Shown here in pieces: positions 34,661 to 44,346 of a stretch of 64,000 bases of DNA (position 1 is the first letter of the stretch; each line of letters starts with the position of its first letter). The notes beneath the pieces were generated by a model. The model was not told the DNA's origin, did no database searches, and was given only the letters and a program-made list of their open reading frames with translations. The translations under genes were made by a program, and so were the position numbers. Origin of the DNA: JBFLYO01 sp040756745 (lineage in GTDB: Bacteria > Bacteroidota > Ignavibacteria > UBA10030 > UBA6906); assembly GCA_040756745.1 (NCBI GenBank), contig JBFLYO010000004.1:62001-126000 (forward strand). The letters run 5' to 3'.

Positions 34661-35469
34661 TCGCGAAAACGGCAACATATGGGCTGCTCCTCATCGGGGC
34701 GGTTCTGTTCGCGTATCCGTTCCTCTGGATGATTGCAGGCTCGCTCAAGCCAGAAACGGCGATTGCCGGACTGTCGCTGATCGACCGCGGAATGGATCTC
34801 CACAGCTACAAGCAGGTTGTCGACAAGATCCCCATTGGCCGTGCGTTTGTGAACAGCATAATTGTCTCCGCTGCATGCACAGCATCCGTCGTCCTGTTCG
34901 GATCGCTGGTCGGCTATGCCCTGGCCAAGCTGGAGTTCCCGGGGAGGCAGGCGCTCTACGTCCTCATCCTCTTCACGATGATGATCCCCTTTCAGATTGT
35001 CCTGATACCTCAGTACATCCTGATGGTCAAGCTGGGGTGGATCGATACGTATCCCGCACTCGTCGCACCAACAATGATGAGCGCGTTCGGGATCGTATTG
35101 TTCCGGCAGTTCTTCATGGGCATCCCCGGGGCGCTGATCGATGCGGCGAGGATCGACGGCTGCTCGGAGCTGAGGATCCTGTACCGCGTAATCTGGCCGC
35201 TCTCCCGTCCGGTGATCATTACGGTGGGGATCCTCACGTTCATGACGAGCTGGAACGAGGTTCTCTGGCCGATCATGGTGATCCGCGAACGCTCGATGAT
35301 GACGATGCCGCAGTTGGTGACGCTCTTTACGATCGGCGGCGAGGCGGAGTCGCAGCTCGGGGCCCTGCTTGCGGCCGCGACGCTGTTATCGCTTCCCGTG
35401 GTAATCGCCTATACGTTCTTCCAGCGCTACTTCATCGAGAGCATGGCATCCACCGGTCTGAAAGGGTGA
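34657..35469 (+). CDS. ABC sugar transporter permease (MalG/UgpE-type)
   Basis: This 270-aa inner membrane protein has six hydrophobic segments and the EAA motif DAARIDGCSELRILYRVIWPLSRP. It pairs with the preceding permease and overlaps it by 4 nt (ATGA). MalG-class features include the N-terminal FAYPFLWMIAGSLKP. No ATP-binding subunit is encoded nearby, so an ATPase elsewhere in the genome is required. The next gene begins 3 nt downstream. Confidence 0.93.
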   Translation: MIAKTATYGLLLIGAVLFAYPFLWMIAGSLKPETAIAGLSLIDRGMDLHSYKQVVDKIPIGRAFVNSIIVSAACTASVVLFGSLVGYALAKLEFPGRQALYVLILFTMMIPFQIVLIPQYILMVKLGWIDTYPALVAPTMMSAFGIVLFRQFFMGIPGALIDAARIDGCSELRILYRVIWPLSRPVIITVGILTFMTSWNEVLWPIMVIRERSMMTMPQLVTLFTIGGEAESQLGALLAAATLLSLPVVIAYTFFQRYFIESMASTGLKG

Positions 35470-35472
35470 CAG

Positions 35473-37029
35473 GTGAGCAGTACGGCTCTGCTTTCGGGCT
35501 TGACAGCCTTCACCATTGCCGCAGGATCTGCGACAGCGCGTCCCGGCCCATATATTCCTCCTGCGCAGGTGGTGGCACGGGTCGACAGATTCGCGATCAC
35601 CGCGGCGGATCTCCTGGAGAGCTATGAATTTGGCCCGGCGTTCATCAAGCGAGGCAGCGACCCGCTCCGGGAGCATCTCGAGTATATGATCAACGAACGC
35701 CTGCTTGCGCTGCATGCTGAAAGGGATCGCCTGGATTCAACGCACTTTGTGATGGCCAGGGTACATGCGATCGAAGAAGACCTTGCGGTGGATCAGTTGT
35801 ACTACGACGACATCCTTGCACGCGTGCGGGTGTCGGATGCGGAAATCGACACCGCGTCGGAGAAGGCCCGCGTTCGCCTCGGGCTCACCTGGCTCTACGT
35901 GCGCACTTGGGATGGCGCGGAACGACTCTCACGCGCCCTCTCCCGGGGCGCCCCGTTCGATTCGTTGATGAAGACAATGGGCGAAGGGCTGCCGCCCGCT
36001 GAGCGGACGACCGAGACCACTCTCCTTGGACTGGAAACAAACACTCCGGAACTTGCCCAGAGCGTCGCCCGGCTGAAGACAGGGCAGATTTCTGCGCCGG
36101 TCCGGGGACCCGATGGCTACTACATCGTCCGTCTCGACAGGGTCTGGCGGAACCCGTTGGAGACGGAAAGCGAGCAGGCTCGCCTGCGCGGCGATGCAGG
36201 CCGGACATTACGTGATGCCCGCGCACGCATTCTGGGGGATGAATATGTCAAGACGATGATGAAGGCCGCCAACCCCGTCATCCGTGCAGGAGGGTTCAAT
36301 ATACTTCGCGCATATCTGGCGGAGCAAGGCCTCTCGCGCGATATGAGGCTGAAATGGAAGATCCCGGCGACGTTCATGACCGAAGCAGGCCCCCGCCCCA
36401 TCAGCCGCGCAGGGGAGTTCCTTCATGCGACACTCGTGCAGTTTGCGGGCAGGACGATGACGGTCAAGGAGTACCTGGACTGGTTCGACATCAGACAGTT
36501 CCAGCTCCGACGCACTTCACTCGATGCGTTCAATTCCAGCGTGAAACAGACGGTCTGGAAGATGGTGCAGGACCGGTTGCTGAGCGAGCGGGCATACGAG
36601 CGCGGGCTCCAGAGACGCGACGCGGTGCATCGAGAGGCGGCCAGGTGGGATGCCAAGCTCTTGTATCTTGCGACCCGCGAACAGATCCGGCGGTCGGTTA
36701 CCGTGAGCGATTCGCTGGTGAGACAGGAGTTCAAAAGTCACCGGGGGCGATACCGGGATACTGCCGGACGGCCAGCGGGGTTCGAGGCGGTGCGTTCCGA
36801 TATCCGGCGCGAGCTCGCTGCCCAAAAGGAAAACGAGCTGCTCTTCCGCCTCCTTCGCCGGCTCCGGGACGAGTTTCCCGTCACGGTGGATGAGACCGCT
36901 GTTCGTTCGCTCGCCGCCGGCTTGCAACCGGATCGCCAGGCCATTGATGTCATGCTCTACAAACCGGGAGGGACATTCCCCCGGGTGGCATTCCCCTCGA
37001 TCGATGAACGGTGGCAAAATCTCCCGTGA
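35473..37029 (+). CDS. Exported parvulin-type peptidyl-prolyl isomerase-like protein (SurA/PrsA-like)
   Basis: GTG 35473 follows AGGGTGACAG and gives 518 aa. A weak signal peptide (TAFTIAAGSATARP) precedes a SurA/PrsA-type N-terminal region (VARVDRFAITAADLLESYEF; YMINERLLALHAERD). A parvulin-like domain lies around residues 130-230 (LTWLYVRTWDGAERL, LKTGQISAPVRGPDGYYIVRLDRV). A long helical C-terminal part has a second SurA-like pattern (LLSERAYERGL). The role is probably a periplasmic chaperone or foldase. It stands between ABC permeases and glycosidases, an unusual place, and could assist assembly of the locus's outer membrane or T9SS proteins. The isomerase active site cannot be confirmed by eye. 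Confidence 0.7.
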   Translation: MSSTALLSGLTAFTIAAGSATARPGPYIPPAQVVARVDRFAITAADLLESYEFGPAFIKRGSDPLREHLEYMINERLLALHAERDRLDSTHFVMARVHAIEEDLAVDQLYYDDILARVRVSDAEIDTASEKARVRLGLTWLYVRTWDGAERLSRALSRGAPFDSLMKTMGEGLPPAERTTETTLLGLETNTPELAQSVARLKTGQISAPVRGPDGYYIVRLDRVWRNPLETESEQARLRGDAGRTLRDARARILGDEYVKTMMKAANPVIRAGGFNILRAYLAEQGLSRDMRLKWKIPATFMTEAGPRPISRAGEFLHATLVQFAGRTMTVKEYLDWFDIRQFQLRRTSLDAFNSSVKQTVWKMVQDRLLSERAYERGLQRRDAVHREAARWDAKLLYLATREQIRRSVTVSDSLVRQEFKSHRGRYRDTAGRPAGFEAVRSDIRRELAAQKENELLFRLLRRLRDEFPVTVDETAVRSLAAGLQPDRQAIDVMLYKPGGTFPRVAFPSIDERWQNLP

Positions 37030-37035
37030 GGAAGG

Positions 37036-39336
37036 ATGAAGCGACTGGAATACAGATACCGGGTCGGTGACCTCCATGCCGGGTCGAGCCTCGGAAACCG
37101 GTTCCTCTTCGCGCAGCTCGATGCGCATACGAATCTCCGGGGTCTCTGGTGCTCACTTGACAACCGGTTCTATGCCGGGGAATGGCTCGTCGACATTTCC
37201 GTGGACGACGACCGCCTTGAAGCGACCGAGACGATCTTTGCGCCGGAGTCCCAGACGACAGCGCTCCACGGGGTCAGATCGTCGGCTCGGAGGAGGTTCT
37301 TTCTTCCCTTCAGTTCCGACAAGGACTCGATTGACCCTGTTGAGCTCTTGGCCGGAATCTTCATCATTTCGCTGAACAACGACGGCCCGCGTGAGCTGAC
37401 ATTTTCCGTGCGCCATGTCCTCACGTTTCCCGCGGTTCCGTCCGATCACTTCACCAAAAAACCCCCCGCTGCCGATCAGCAGACGAAAGTCGGCACATGC
37501 ATACGCGGCCTGGAATGGGACATCGTCACCACGGACAGGATGAACGAGGCGCGATGCTTCCGCGGGGTATCGGTGCCTTCAACATGGTCTGCAGATGATC
37601 GCACGCTCGCAGTGGAATACCATTATGTGGTCCCACCCGGCAGAACATTTGAAGCCCCCTTCCTCCTTGCGGTCTCACCGTCGGGTGCGGCGGGTGCGGC
37701 CGAAACAGCCGCCCGTCTTGGGGATGTCCCGGCCCTCCTTCTCCGGAGCGTCGAGCACTATGAGGAGCTTCTTTCTCGTACACGCATTGTCACTCCGGAG
37801 CCGGCGATTAACCGAGGGCTCCAGTGGGCGAAAGTGAACATTGCCCGCGTTCAGCACCGGTTCCGTGCTGGTGACGGGTTCACCAACGATCCGCCGCAGG
37901 ACATTGTGGTGATCCGCGACGTGGGATGGTACGTATTTGGGTCTGATTACCTGACGCCGCAGTTTTCGCGGGCGATGCTCAATATGGTATCCGTGCATGC
38001 GGTACACGAGAGGGGAAAACTAACTGAATATATCCATGCGAATGAAGAATCACCGCAGTTGCACGACTACAATCTGAACATCAATGATGATACCCCCCTG
38101 TTCATCGTCGCCCTTGTGCATCACGCCGCCGTGTCAGGCGACGTGGCGTTCCTGCGGGCGAAGTACGCTGTCATGAAGGACGCAGGGGAATGGATCATTG
38201 CGCAGATCAGGGACGGGCTTGTCCGCTGCGACGCCACTGGGACCAATGTGTGGGGGATCTGCAGCTGGCGGAACATCATTGACGGTTACACGCTCTCCGG
38301 AGCGGTCACCGAAATCAACGCCGAATGCGCCTTCGCCCTCTCCCTTCTGGCGTCGGCTGCTTCAATGCTCGGGCTGCAGGCCGACGCGGAGCGGTACGAC
38401 ACCCGGGCGAAAGAGCTCGCGCGCGCGATCAACGACCGACTGGTGTCCGAAACAACCGGAATGTACCTGCTGAACATCGACACAGATGGCGTCCGGCACC
38501 ATGACGTGACCGGCGACCTCATTTTTCCTGTGTTGTTTGGCATTGCTCCGCCCGAACGGAAGCGAAAGATTCTGGAGACGCTTACCGGACCGGAATTCTG
38601 GACGCCGTACGGCTCGCGCACAGTCAGTCCGCGGGAGGAAAAGTACGACCCGGACGCAGGATACCAGCTCATGGGAGGGGTGTGGCCAAACCTCACGGCG
38701 TGGGCGGGCTATTGCATTCGCGGTGACAACCCGGGGAAGTTGGCGGAGGCCATGGTCAACACGTACCGGCTCAGCGAAATCAGACGCCCCCTCGAGTTCG
38801 TCAATGTTGTTCCAGGAGAATTTCCAGAGCGCCTGCACGGTGAGTCCTTCGTTAGCAGGGGGATGACCATGAGCCCGTGGATGCCGCCGACCTACCTCTG
38901 GCTGGGTGTGGAGGGACTTCTCGGCGTGACGGCAGACCTCGGGGAGCTGCGGATCTCGCCCGCAATCCCCCCACACTGGCTCTGGATCGCGGTTCAGGAT
39001 CTACTGGTCGGAGGGGAACGGCTCAATGCCTTTTTCTATGACGGGGTGCTCTACTCCTCCCGAAGGATAGGGAGCGCATTCCCCGTGCGGGTTGGCGTGT
39101 CCGTTCCGGTGCGTGTCGATCATGATGCGCTGTGTGCCATTGCGCTCGCCAATGGAAAGGAGATTACTCTCTTTGTCGCCGCTGAGGATGATGCGGAGGG
39201 AAACGTCACACTCCATGCGGGCGCTGTGGAGATCGCCAAGCGTGTGCAATTGACGGCGGGCGACGCCGTCCTCTTTCGTATTCCAGCAACCGGCGGGGAA
39301 GCGTCCCCGCGGATTCACTCGACTGTAACCCAATGA
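37036..39336 (+). CDS. Six-hairpin (alpha/alpha)6 glycosidase-like protein, cytoplasmic
   Basis: ATG 37036 directly follows AGGAAGG, giving 766 aa with no signal peptide. The first about 250 residues are beta-rich, like the N-terminal sandwich of debranching enzymes and GH94/GH63-type proteins. From about residue 260 the pattern is that of an (alpha/alpha)6 toroid: INRGLQWAKVNIARVQHRF, VGWYVFGSDYLTPQFSRAML, EINAECAFALSLLASAA, QLMGGVWPNLTAWAGYCI. I cannot assign the family; amylo-alpha-1,6-glucosidase-like is the nearest label, and a phosphorylase or GH63-like hydrolase is possible. The carboxylates in DVGW and EINAE are candidates for catalysis. It overlaps the next gene by ATGA. Confidence 0.65.
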   Translation: MKRLEYRYRVGDLHAGSSLGNRFLFAQLDAHTNLRGLWCSLDNRFYAGEWLVDISVDDDRLEATETIFAPESQTTALHGVRSSARRRFFLPFSSDKDSIDPVELLAGIFIISLNNDGPRELTFSVRHVLTFPAVPSDHFTKKPPAADQQTKVGTCIRGLEWDIVTTDRMNEARCFRGVSVPSTWSADDRTLAVEYHYVVPPGRTFEAPFLLAVSPSGAAGAAETAARLGDVPALLLRSVEHYEELLSRTRIVTPEPAINRGLQWAKVNIARVQHRFRAGDGFTNDPPQDIVVIRDVGWYVFGSDYLTPQFSRAMLNMVSVHAVHERGKLTEYIHANEESPQLHDYNLNINDDTPLFIVALVHHAAVSGDVAFLRAKYAVMKDAGEWIIAQIRDGLVRCDATGTNVWGICSWRNIIDGYTLSGAVTEINAECAFALSLLASAASMLGLQADAERYDTRAKELARAINDRLVSETTGMYLLNIDTDGVRHHDVTGDLIFPVLFGIAPPERKRKILETLTGPEFWTPYGSRTVSPREEKYDPDAGYQLMGGVWPNLTAWAGYCIRGDNPGKLAEAMVNTYRLSEIRRPLEFVNVVPGEFPERLHGESFVSRGMTMSPWMPPTYLWLGVEGLLGVTADLGELRISPAIPPHWLWIAVQDLLVGGERLNAFFYDGVLYSSRRIGSAFPVRVGVSVPVRVDHDALCAIALANGKEITLFVAAEDDAEGNVTLHAGAVEIAKRVQLTAGDAVLFRIPATGGEASPRIHSTVTQ

Positions 39337-41891
39337 GACTCGCCGGGCAAATTGCATGCTGGGCTTGCGCAATGACCCAGGCCGTTCCGCTCGTGTCACA
39401 GGAGATTGACCACTTGCGCTACCGATTCACCGGCGGCTACGGTCAGGTGGAGGTGGGAGGCCCGTTTGCAGGAGCGGAATTTCATGAAAGCCGGTGTCTC
39501 CCGTCGCGCATCAGCTTGTTCTATCCTGTTGCGAACAGCATCGATGTCAGCACCGATTACTGGCGGCGGGGAGAGTCTCATCCCATGTCGGCCGGGATGC
39601 GGGTGAATGGAGGGGAACGGCGGAATCTCGGCACACCGGGATGGGTCTACTCCCTGAGTCCGCATACCGTGCGGTTCGAGAAAACGATTAACGGGATTGC
39701 GTGCGCGTTGAGCTACGAGTTTTGCGAGTCGCAGCCCGCCCTCGTGTTCCGTATGATCTTCAGAAATACGACACGTTCCGATGCCGCGATCGAGGCCTAC
39801 ACGCACCTCCGGCTTTCGCTCAGGTCCTGCCAAACATATGCTCGCTTTGATACGGCGTTGATGCAGTATGACCCCCATGGGGATGCTGTCGTCGCCCGAT
39901 TTGACGCGCCAGAGCTTGACAGCGCAGCATGCTTTGTCATGAATGCCGGCGCACGGCCTTCAATGATCGAAGGAAACGCTTCCGATCTTGACATCGGTGA
40001 CGACGGCTCATCGCGCTGGTTCTCGACGGGAGAGTTTCCAGAAGGCCCGGACGCGCGCGTTTCGGAGCGGGCTGTCCCCGCGGCCGCATTCCTGTATCAA
40101 TTGACAGTCCTTCCCGACGACTCGATCGAAATCGTCCAGATCATCGGAAGCTGCGGTCAGGATGAGGTGCGTCCGACGGCAGACGTTCTTGCCCGCGAAT
40201 GGGAACGCGAGGTGAGGGCGTCCGATGAACGGGTGAGGGCCTATGCACTGGGAGCCGGCAGGATTGTAACCGGAGACCCTGTCCTTGACCGCACCGCCGA
40301 CTGGGCGAGCGGCATCCTTGCTGCAAACGCACATTATCTTGACGGTCGCATCGTCCCGATGCCCTGCCCGGCGGAATACAACTTCTTTTTCACGCACGAT
40401 CTGCTCCTCACGGACCTCGGCGCTGTGCACCGGGATACGGAGAGAGTGAGGCGTGATCTGCTCTACCTCCGCTCTCTGGCGAAGGATTCCGTCATCCCGC
40501 ATGCCTATTACTGGCGCGACGGACGGTTCGTGACGGAGCAATGCACTCCTGACAACTGGAACCATCTTTGGTTTGTGATCGTGGCAGGGAGCTACGTGCG
40601 CCATTCGCTTGACACGGCGACGGCCGGCATGCTGTATCCCCTTCTGACCAAAAGCATCAGTGAAGTCCTTCGTCAACGGAAGCCCGACAATCTGATGTAC
40701 GGCTACAGGCCGGATTGGTGGGACATCGGCCATATCGAAGGTCCGCGCGCCTTTCTGACGATCCTGTCCATCAGGGCACTACGGGAATATGTCTCCCTGA
40801 GCGCGAGACTCGGGCGGGGACCTGCAGGCCTGCTCCGCCTTGAGTCGATGGCTGCGGTGATGCAACGCGCACTGGTCGATCAACTCTGGGACCGGCAGCG
40901 GGAGTACCTCATCGACCGGAATGAGGGAAAGGATGACACACACTACTACATGGGCCCGCTGCTCGCTACGGCGTTCGGACTGCTCGACAGCAGCCACGCG
41001 GCCGTGCTGGTGAGGACGGCGGAGCGAAAGCTTCTCGACAGGAATCTTGGTGTGAGAACCGTCGCACCGCCCGACTTCCATACCACCGAAGCGATTGCCT
41101 ACTACAAATTTGCGGGAGAGGAAGCGGGACGCCCCTTTTACTATATTAATGGAGGCGTCTGGCCGCAAGGAAACGCATTCTACGCCGTATCGCTGGTTCG
41201 GCTCGGACGCGTCGAGGAAGCCCTGTCGTTTGTGAAGCGGACCATGACCCTCGACGGCATTGCCGGGACTCCGCTCGGCCATCCTGCGATGTTCGAGTAT
41301 CGCTGTTCTGATACCGCCGAAGCGGCCTACGGGATGATCGACAAGCCGTCCTTCCTCTGGGCAGGCGGCTTCACCCTCTACACGTTGTACAGGATCTTCG
41401 GTATCGACGAGGATGAGTGGAATATCTCGCTTGGGGGAAACAGGCCCCGGACGTCCACCGAGGTCACGCTTTCGCTTGCATTCGGCAGTCGTAAGGAGGT
41501 GAGTATTCGCCCGGGTGCGCACACGACGGCCAACATCATTGCGGGCGGGAAGGCACTTCCAACCGTCATACTCCCGCTTTCGTTGCGGCCTGCACGATCA
41601 ATCACTGTAACACCGGCCGCTGCAGGTCAGCCAGTGTTGCTGAACGCCAACGCGATTCTCCATGCCGTTGATGCGGCTGCCCGGCACGATGCGCTGAGTA
41701 TCGCCGTCTCCTCCTATGCAGGACATCCGACGGTCCTTCACGTTTCCGGGGGAAGAGCTCCGTCGACTGTCACGGTGAACGGCAAAACCAGCGCATCGTA
41801 CAGTTCCACGGCCGTAGAGGGGAGCCGGGTCATCACTGAAATCAGGTTCCTCGCATCCGCCGGTCATGATACGGTGACCGTGAACTATTGA
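39333..41891 (+). CDS. Six-hairpin glycosidase-like protein, probably exported
   Basis: This 852-aa protein is translationally coupled to the previous gene (ATGA). The N-terminus (CWACAMTQAVPLVSQ) is a possible signal peptide. A beta-rich region up to about 300 is followed by an alpha/alpha toroid: DRTADWASGILAANAHYLDG, NFFFTHDLLLTDLGAVHRDT, TPDNWNHLWFVIVAGSYVRH, YYINGGVWPQGNAFYAVSLVR. The C-terminal 150 residues form another beta domain. The order sandwich, toroid, sandwich is that of several GH families (GH15, GH65, GH94 and debranching enzymes), but no family is recognisable with certainty. It is distantly similar in layout to the preceding gene, so the pair may act in sequence on two sides of the inner membrane. 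Confidence 0.65.
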   Translation: MRLAGQIACWACAMTQAVPLVSQEIDHLRYRFTGGYGQVEVGGPFAGAEFHESRCLPSRISLFYPVANSIDVSTDYWRRGESHPMSAGMRVNGGERRNLGTPGWVYSLSPHTVRFEKTINGIACALSYEFCESQPALVFRMIFRNTTRSDAAIEAYTHLRLSLRSCQTYARFDTALMQYDPHGDAVVARFDAPELDSAACFVMNAGARPSMIEGNASDLDIGDDGSSRWFSTGEFPEGPDARVSERAVPAAAFLYQLTVLPDDSIEIVQIIGSCGQDEVRPTADVLAREWEREVRASDERVRAYALGAGRIVTGDPVLDRTADWASGILAANAHYLDGRIVPMPCPAEYNFFFTHDLLLTDLGAVHRDTERVRRDLLYLRSLAKDSVIPHAYYWRDGRFVTEQCTPDNWNHLWFVIVAGSYVRHSLDTATAGMLYPLLTKSISEVLRQRKPDNLMYGYRPDWWDIGHIEGPRAFLTILSIRALREYVSLSARLGRGPAGLLRLESMAAVMQRALVDQLWDRQREYLIDRNEGKDDTHYYMGPLLATAFGLLDSSHAAVLVRTAERKLLDRNLGVRTVAPPDFHTTEAIAYYKFAGEEAGRPFYYINGGVWPQGNAFYAVSLVRLGRVEEALSFVKRTMTLDGIAGTPLGHPAMFEYRCSDTAEAAYGMIDKPSFLWAGGFTLYTLYRIFGIDEDEWNISLGGNRPRTSTEVTLSLAFGSRKEVSIRPGAHTTANIIAGGKALPTVILPLSLRPARSITVTPAAAGQPVLLNANAILHAVDAAARHDALSIAVSSYAGHPTVLHVSGGRAPSTVTVNGKTSASYSSTAVEGSRVITEIRFLASAGHDTVTVNY

Positions 41892-41935
41892 TAGACTGGC
41901 TGATGGCATCAACACCATGGCCAACTTGAACTCAA

Positions 41936-42952
41936 ATGAAAGCCGCGCTCTTTGAAAAACCGCACGACCTGAAGGTCGTCGACAGACCCCTCCGCCTGCT
42001 TCAGAGCAGCGAGATCCTTCTGCAGGTCGATGCGTGCGGCATCTGCGGTACCGATGTGCATATTCTCGAGGGGACGTCGCGCGCTACTCCTCCGGTCGTC
42101 CTCGGGCATGAGTATGCCGGTGTCGTTGTCGATGTCGGGAAGGGTGTGCAGGGGTTTGCACCTGGCGACCGCGTTGCTGTCGATCCCAATATCGCCTGCG
42201 GGACATGCTACTACTGCCGGCGGGGGGAGGTCCACCTCTGTGCCCAACTCCGTGCGCTCGGCGTGGATATTGATGGCGGGATGGCGGAGCGCTGCATCGT
42301 GCCGTCCGCGCAGGCATACTCTCTCCCGCCCGGAATGGCCGCGGAACAGGCCGCGTTTATTGAACCGCTGTCGTGCGTCATCCATGGGATTGACCTTGCC
42401 GGAATCAGGGCCGGCGACACCGTCGTCATCCTCGGCGGGGGGACTATTGGCCTGATCATGCTGCAACTTGCCAGGCTCAACGGCGCATCCCGGCTCATAG
42501 TTGTTGAGCCGTTGAGCCACAAGCGCGCGATGGCCCGCTCCCTCGGGGCGGACACCATTATTGATCCTGGCACAGAGACAGCGCGCGACGCAATCTTCGA
42601 CCTGACAAACGTCGGCGCCGACGTCGTCATCGAGTGTGCTGGACGGCCGGAGACGGCGACGCAGGCGGTCGACCTTGCCCGGCGCGGAGGGACGGTGGAA
42701 TTCTTCGGCGTCTGCCCGGTCGGAGCGACGATTCCGCTTGAGCCCAACAAAGTATACTCCCGGGAGCTGAAGATTGTGGGCTCGTACGTCAATCCGCATA
42801 CCTTTTCACGCTCGATCTCGTTGCTTGGCTCGCACACAGTACGCGTCGACCGGTTCCAGATCGACAAGTTCCCGCTTGCGAATGTGCATGAGGCGCTGCG
42901 GTTTCAACGTGAGGGACGCACCATCAAGAGTATCGTTCAACCAAACCTGTGA
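41936..42952 (+). CDS. Zinc-dependent medium-chain alcohol/polyol dehydrogenase
   Basis: This is a 338-aa cytoplasmic MDR dehydrogenase. Catalytic zinc ligands are Cys34 (CGICGTD), and His58-Glu59 (GHEYAG); the structural zinc site is Cys88, Cys91, Cys94 and Cys102. The NAD(P) Rossmann motif is ILGGGTIGLIMLQ. It resembles sorbitol or threonine dehydrogenases and probably oxidises a polyol or sugar. Its position in the glycan operon suggests converting a released sugar (for example to a keto sugar). It overlaps the next gene by GTGA. Confidence 0.87.
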   Translation: MKAALFEKPHDLKVVDRPLRLLQSSEILLQVDACGICGTDVHILEGTSRATPPVVLGHEYAGVVVDVGKGVQGFAPGDRVAVDPNIACGTCYYCRRGEVHLCAQLRALGVDIDGGMAERCIVPSAQAYSLPPGMAAEQAAFIEPLSCVIHGIDLAGIRAGDTVVILGGGTIGLIMLQLARLNGASRLIVVEPLSHKRAMARSLGADTIIDPGTETARDAIFDLTNVGADVVIECAGRPETATQAVDLARRGGTVEFFGVCPVGATIPLEPNKVYSRELKIVGSYVNPHTFSRSISLLGSHTVRVDRFQIDKFPLANVHEALRFQREGRTIKSIVQPNL

Positions 42953-44346
42953 ATCGCGTATCAATCGTCGTCGGTTTCCTGTTCCTGGCTTCCGGTTCTG
43001 CGACTGGGCAAGAGTCGCTGGTGAATTTCAGTCATCTGCGGCATCTTACTGAGCGCATAGCATTCGACGGCGATTCAGTCTCCGTCGTGCATGTGTATGC
43101 CAACTACCCGGACTATCATTGGACGGACGCGAAGGAATCCGGGCCGGAGGGGATCGCCTGTGTCGATGATGCGGCGCGTGCGGCTGTGCTGTATCTGCGG
43201 CACTTCGAAACCACAGGGGATGGGCGCAGCCTTGCCGCGGCAAAGGACCTGCTGGCATTTGTCCTGAAAATGCAGGCGGACGACGGGGAGTTCTACAATT
43301 TCATCAGGGCCGACCGGTCGGTCAACCGTGACGGGGAGACCAGCCGCAAATCATTTGGCTGGTGGGCGGCGCGCGGGGTATGGTCCATGGGGATTGGATA
43401 CCGGATACTCCGAGACCGCGACCCGAAGTTTGCCGGTCGACTTCGGACGGGGATCGACCGCGCAATTCCGCACGTCACGACAATTCTTCAGCGGTACGGT
43501 GAAATGGACAGCATCGGGTCATATCGTGTCCCGCGATGGCTGTTGTATGAGTCTGCGGCCGACGCAACGAGCGAATTGGCCCTCGGCCTGATTGAAAGTT
43601 TCAGTGCCACCGAACATGCTGGCGTAAAGAAGGCGATAGAACAACTGGGCGATGGATTCGTCGTTATGCAGGACGGCGATGCGTCCGGCTTCCCCTATGG
43701 CATGCACCGCTCGTGGCGAACAATGTGGCATATGTGGGGGAACAGTCAGTCGAGCGTCCTTGCGTCTGCTGGAAGGCTTTTCCGCAACGCCCGCTTCCTC
43801 CGTTCCGCTGAGCGGGAAGCGGTGGGGTTCTATTCGCGACTACTCATTCAGGGGTACCGGAAGGAAATCGACGTCGCTGCCCCGGAAGATCAGAAGACCT
43901 TCGAGCAAATCGCCTACTGCGTCCGGCCTATGACCCTCGCGTTGATCGGGCTCTATGAAGCAACGAAGAAGCCGAAGTACCTTATCATGGCAGGGCTCTC
44001 TGCCTCGTGGCTGTTCGGCAACAATGCGGCCGGTGTGCCGATGTATGACCCGGTGACAGGACGCTGCTTCGACGGGATACAGGACTCCACGACAGTGAAT
44101 AAGAACGCTGGAGCGGAGTCGACGATCGAGGCGCTTATGACACTGGTTGAGCTTGAGCGCTTTCCCCGGGCCGTGCGCGTTGCCCGATACAGGATAACAG
44201 GACGTGGAGAAACTGGGGATCTCCTCTACGGATTCTTCAACGCATCCGGCGAAGAAGAGATCGCGTTGGCCCTCGATATCAAAACGTCGACCCTGCGGGT
44301 CATGGAAGGGAAGGAGAGCGCACTCTTCAGGGAATCGCTGCGATGA
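42949..44346 (+). CDS. Exported alpha/alpha-toroid protein of unassigned enzyme family
   Basis: GTG 42949 overlaps the dehydrogenase stop by 4 nt and gives 465 aa with a signal peptide (VVGFLFLASGSATGQ). The rest is helical with toroid-type repeats: GIACVDDAARAAVLYLRHFE, DLLAFVLKMQADDGEFYNFI, WGNSQSSVLASAGRLF, TIEALMTLVELER. The VDDAARA motif is the most distinctive piece. It is like that of six-hairpin glycosidases or epimerases associated with GH130 genes, but I do not recognise the family. The acidic pair Asp-Asp in this motif may be catalytic. It is coupled by ATGA to the next gene, so the two may act together outside the inner membrane. Confidence 0.65.
   Translation: MNRVSIVVGFLFLASGSATGQESLVNFSHLRHLTERIAFDGDSVSVVHVYANYPDYHWTDAKESGPEGIACVDDAARAAVLYLRHFETTGDGRSLAAAKDLLAFVLKMQADDGEFYNFIRADRSVNRDGETSRKSFGWWAARGVWSMGIGYRILRDRDPKFAGRLRTGIDRAIPHVTTILQRYGEMDSIGSYRVPRWLLYESAADATSELALGLIESFSATEHAGVKKAIEQLGDGFVVMQDGDASGFPYGMHRSWRTMWHMWGNSQSSVLASAGRLFRNARFLRSAEREAVGFYSRLLIQGYRKEIDVAAPEDQKTFEQIAYCVRPMTLALIGLYEATKKPKYLIMAGLSASWLFGNNAAGVPMYDPVTGRCFDGIQDSTTVNKNAGAESTIEALMTLVELERFPRAVRVARYRITGRGETGDLLYGFFNASGEEEIALALDIKTSTLRVMEGKESALFRESLR

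Noticed and set aside
39971..39985. Additional LacI-like operator (GGAAACGCTTCCGAT) inside the 39333 gene
   Set aside because: It lies deep in coding sequence and matches only the core; I do not count it as a promoter operator, though an intragenic site cannot be excluded.
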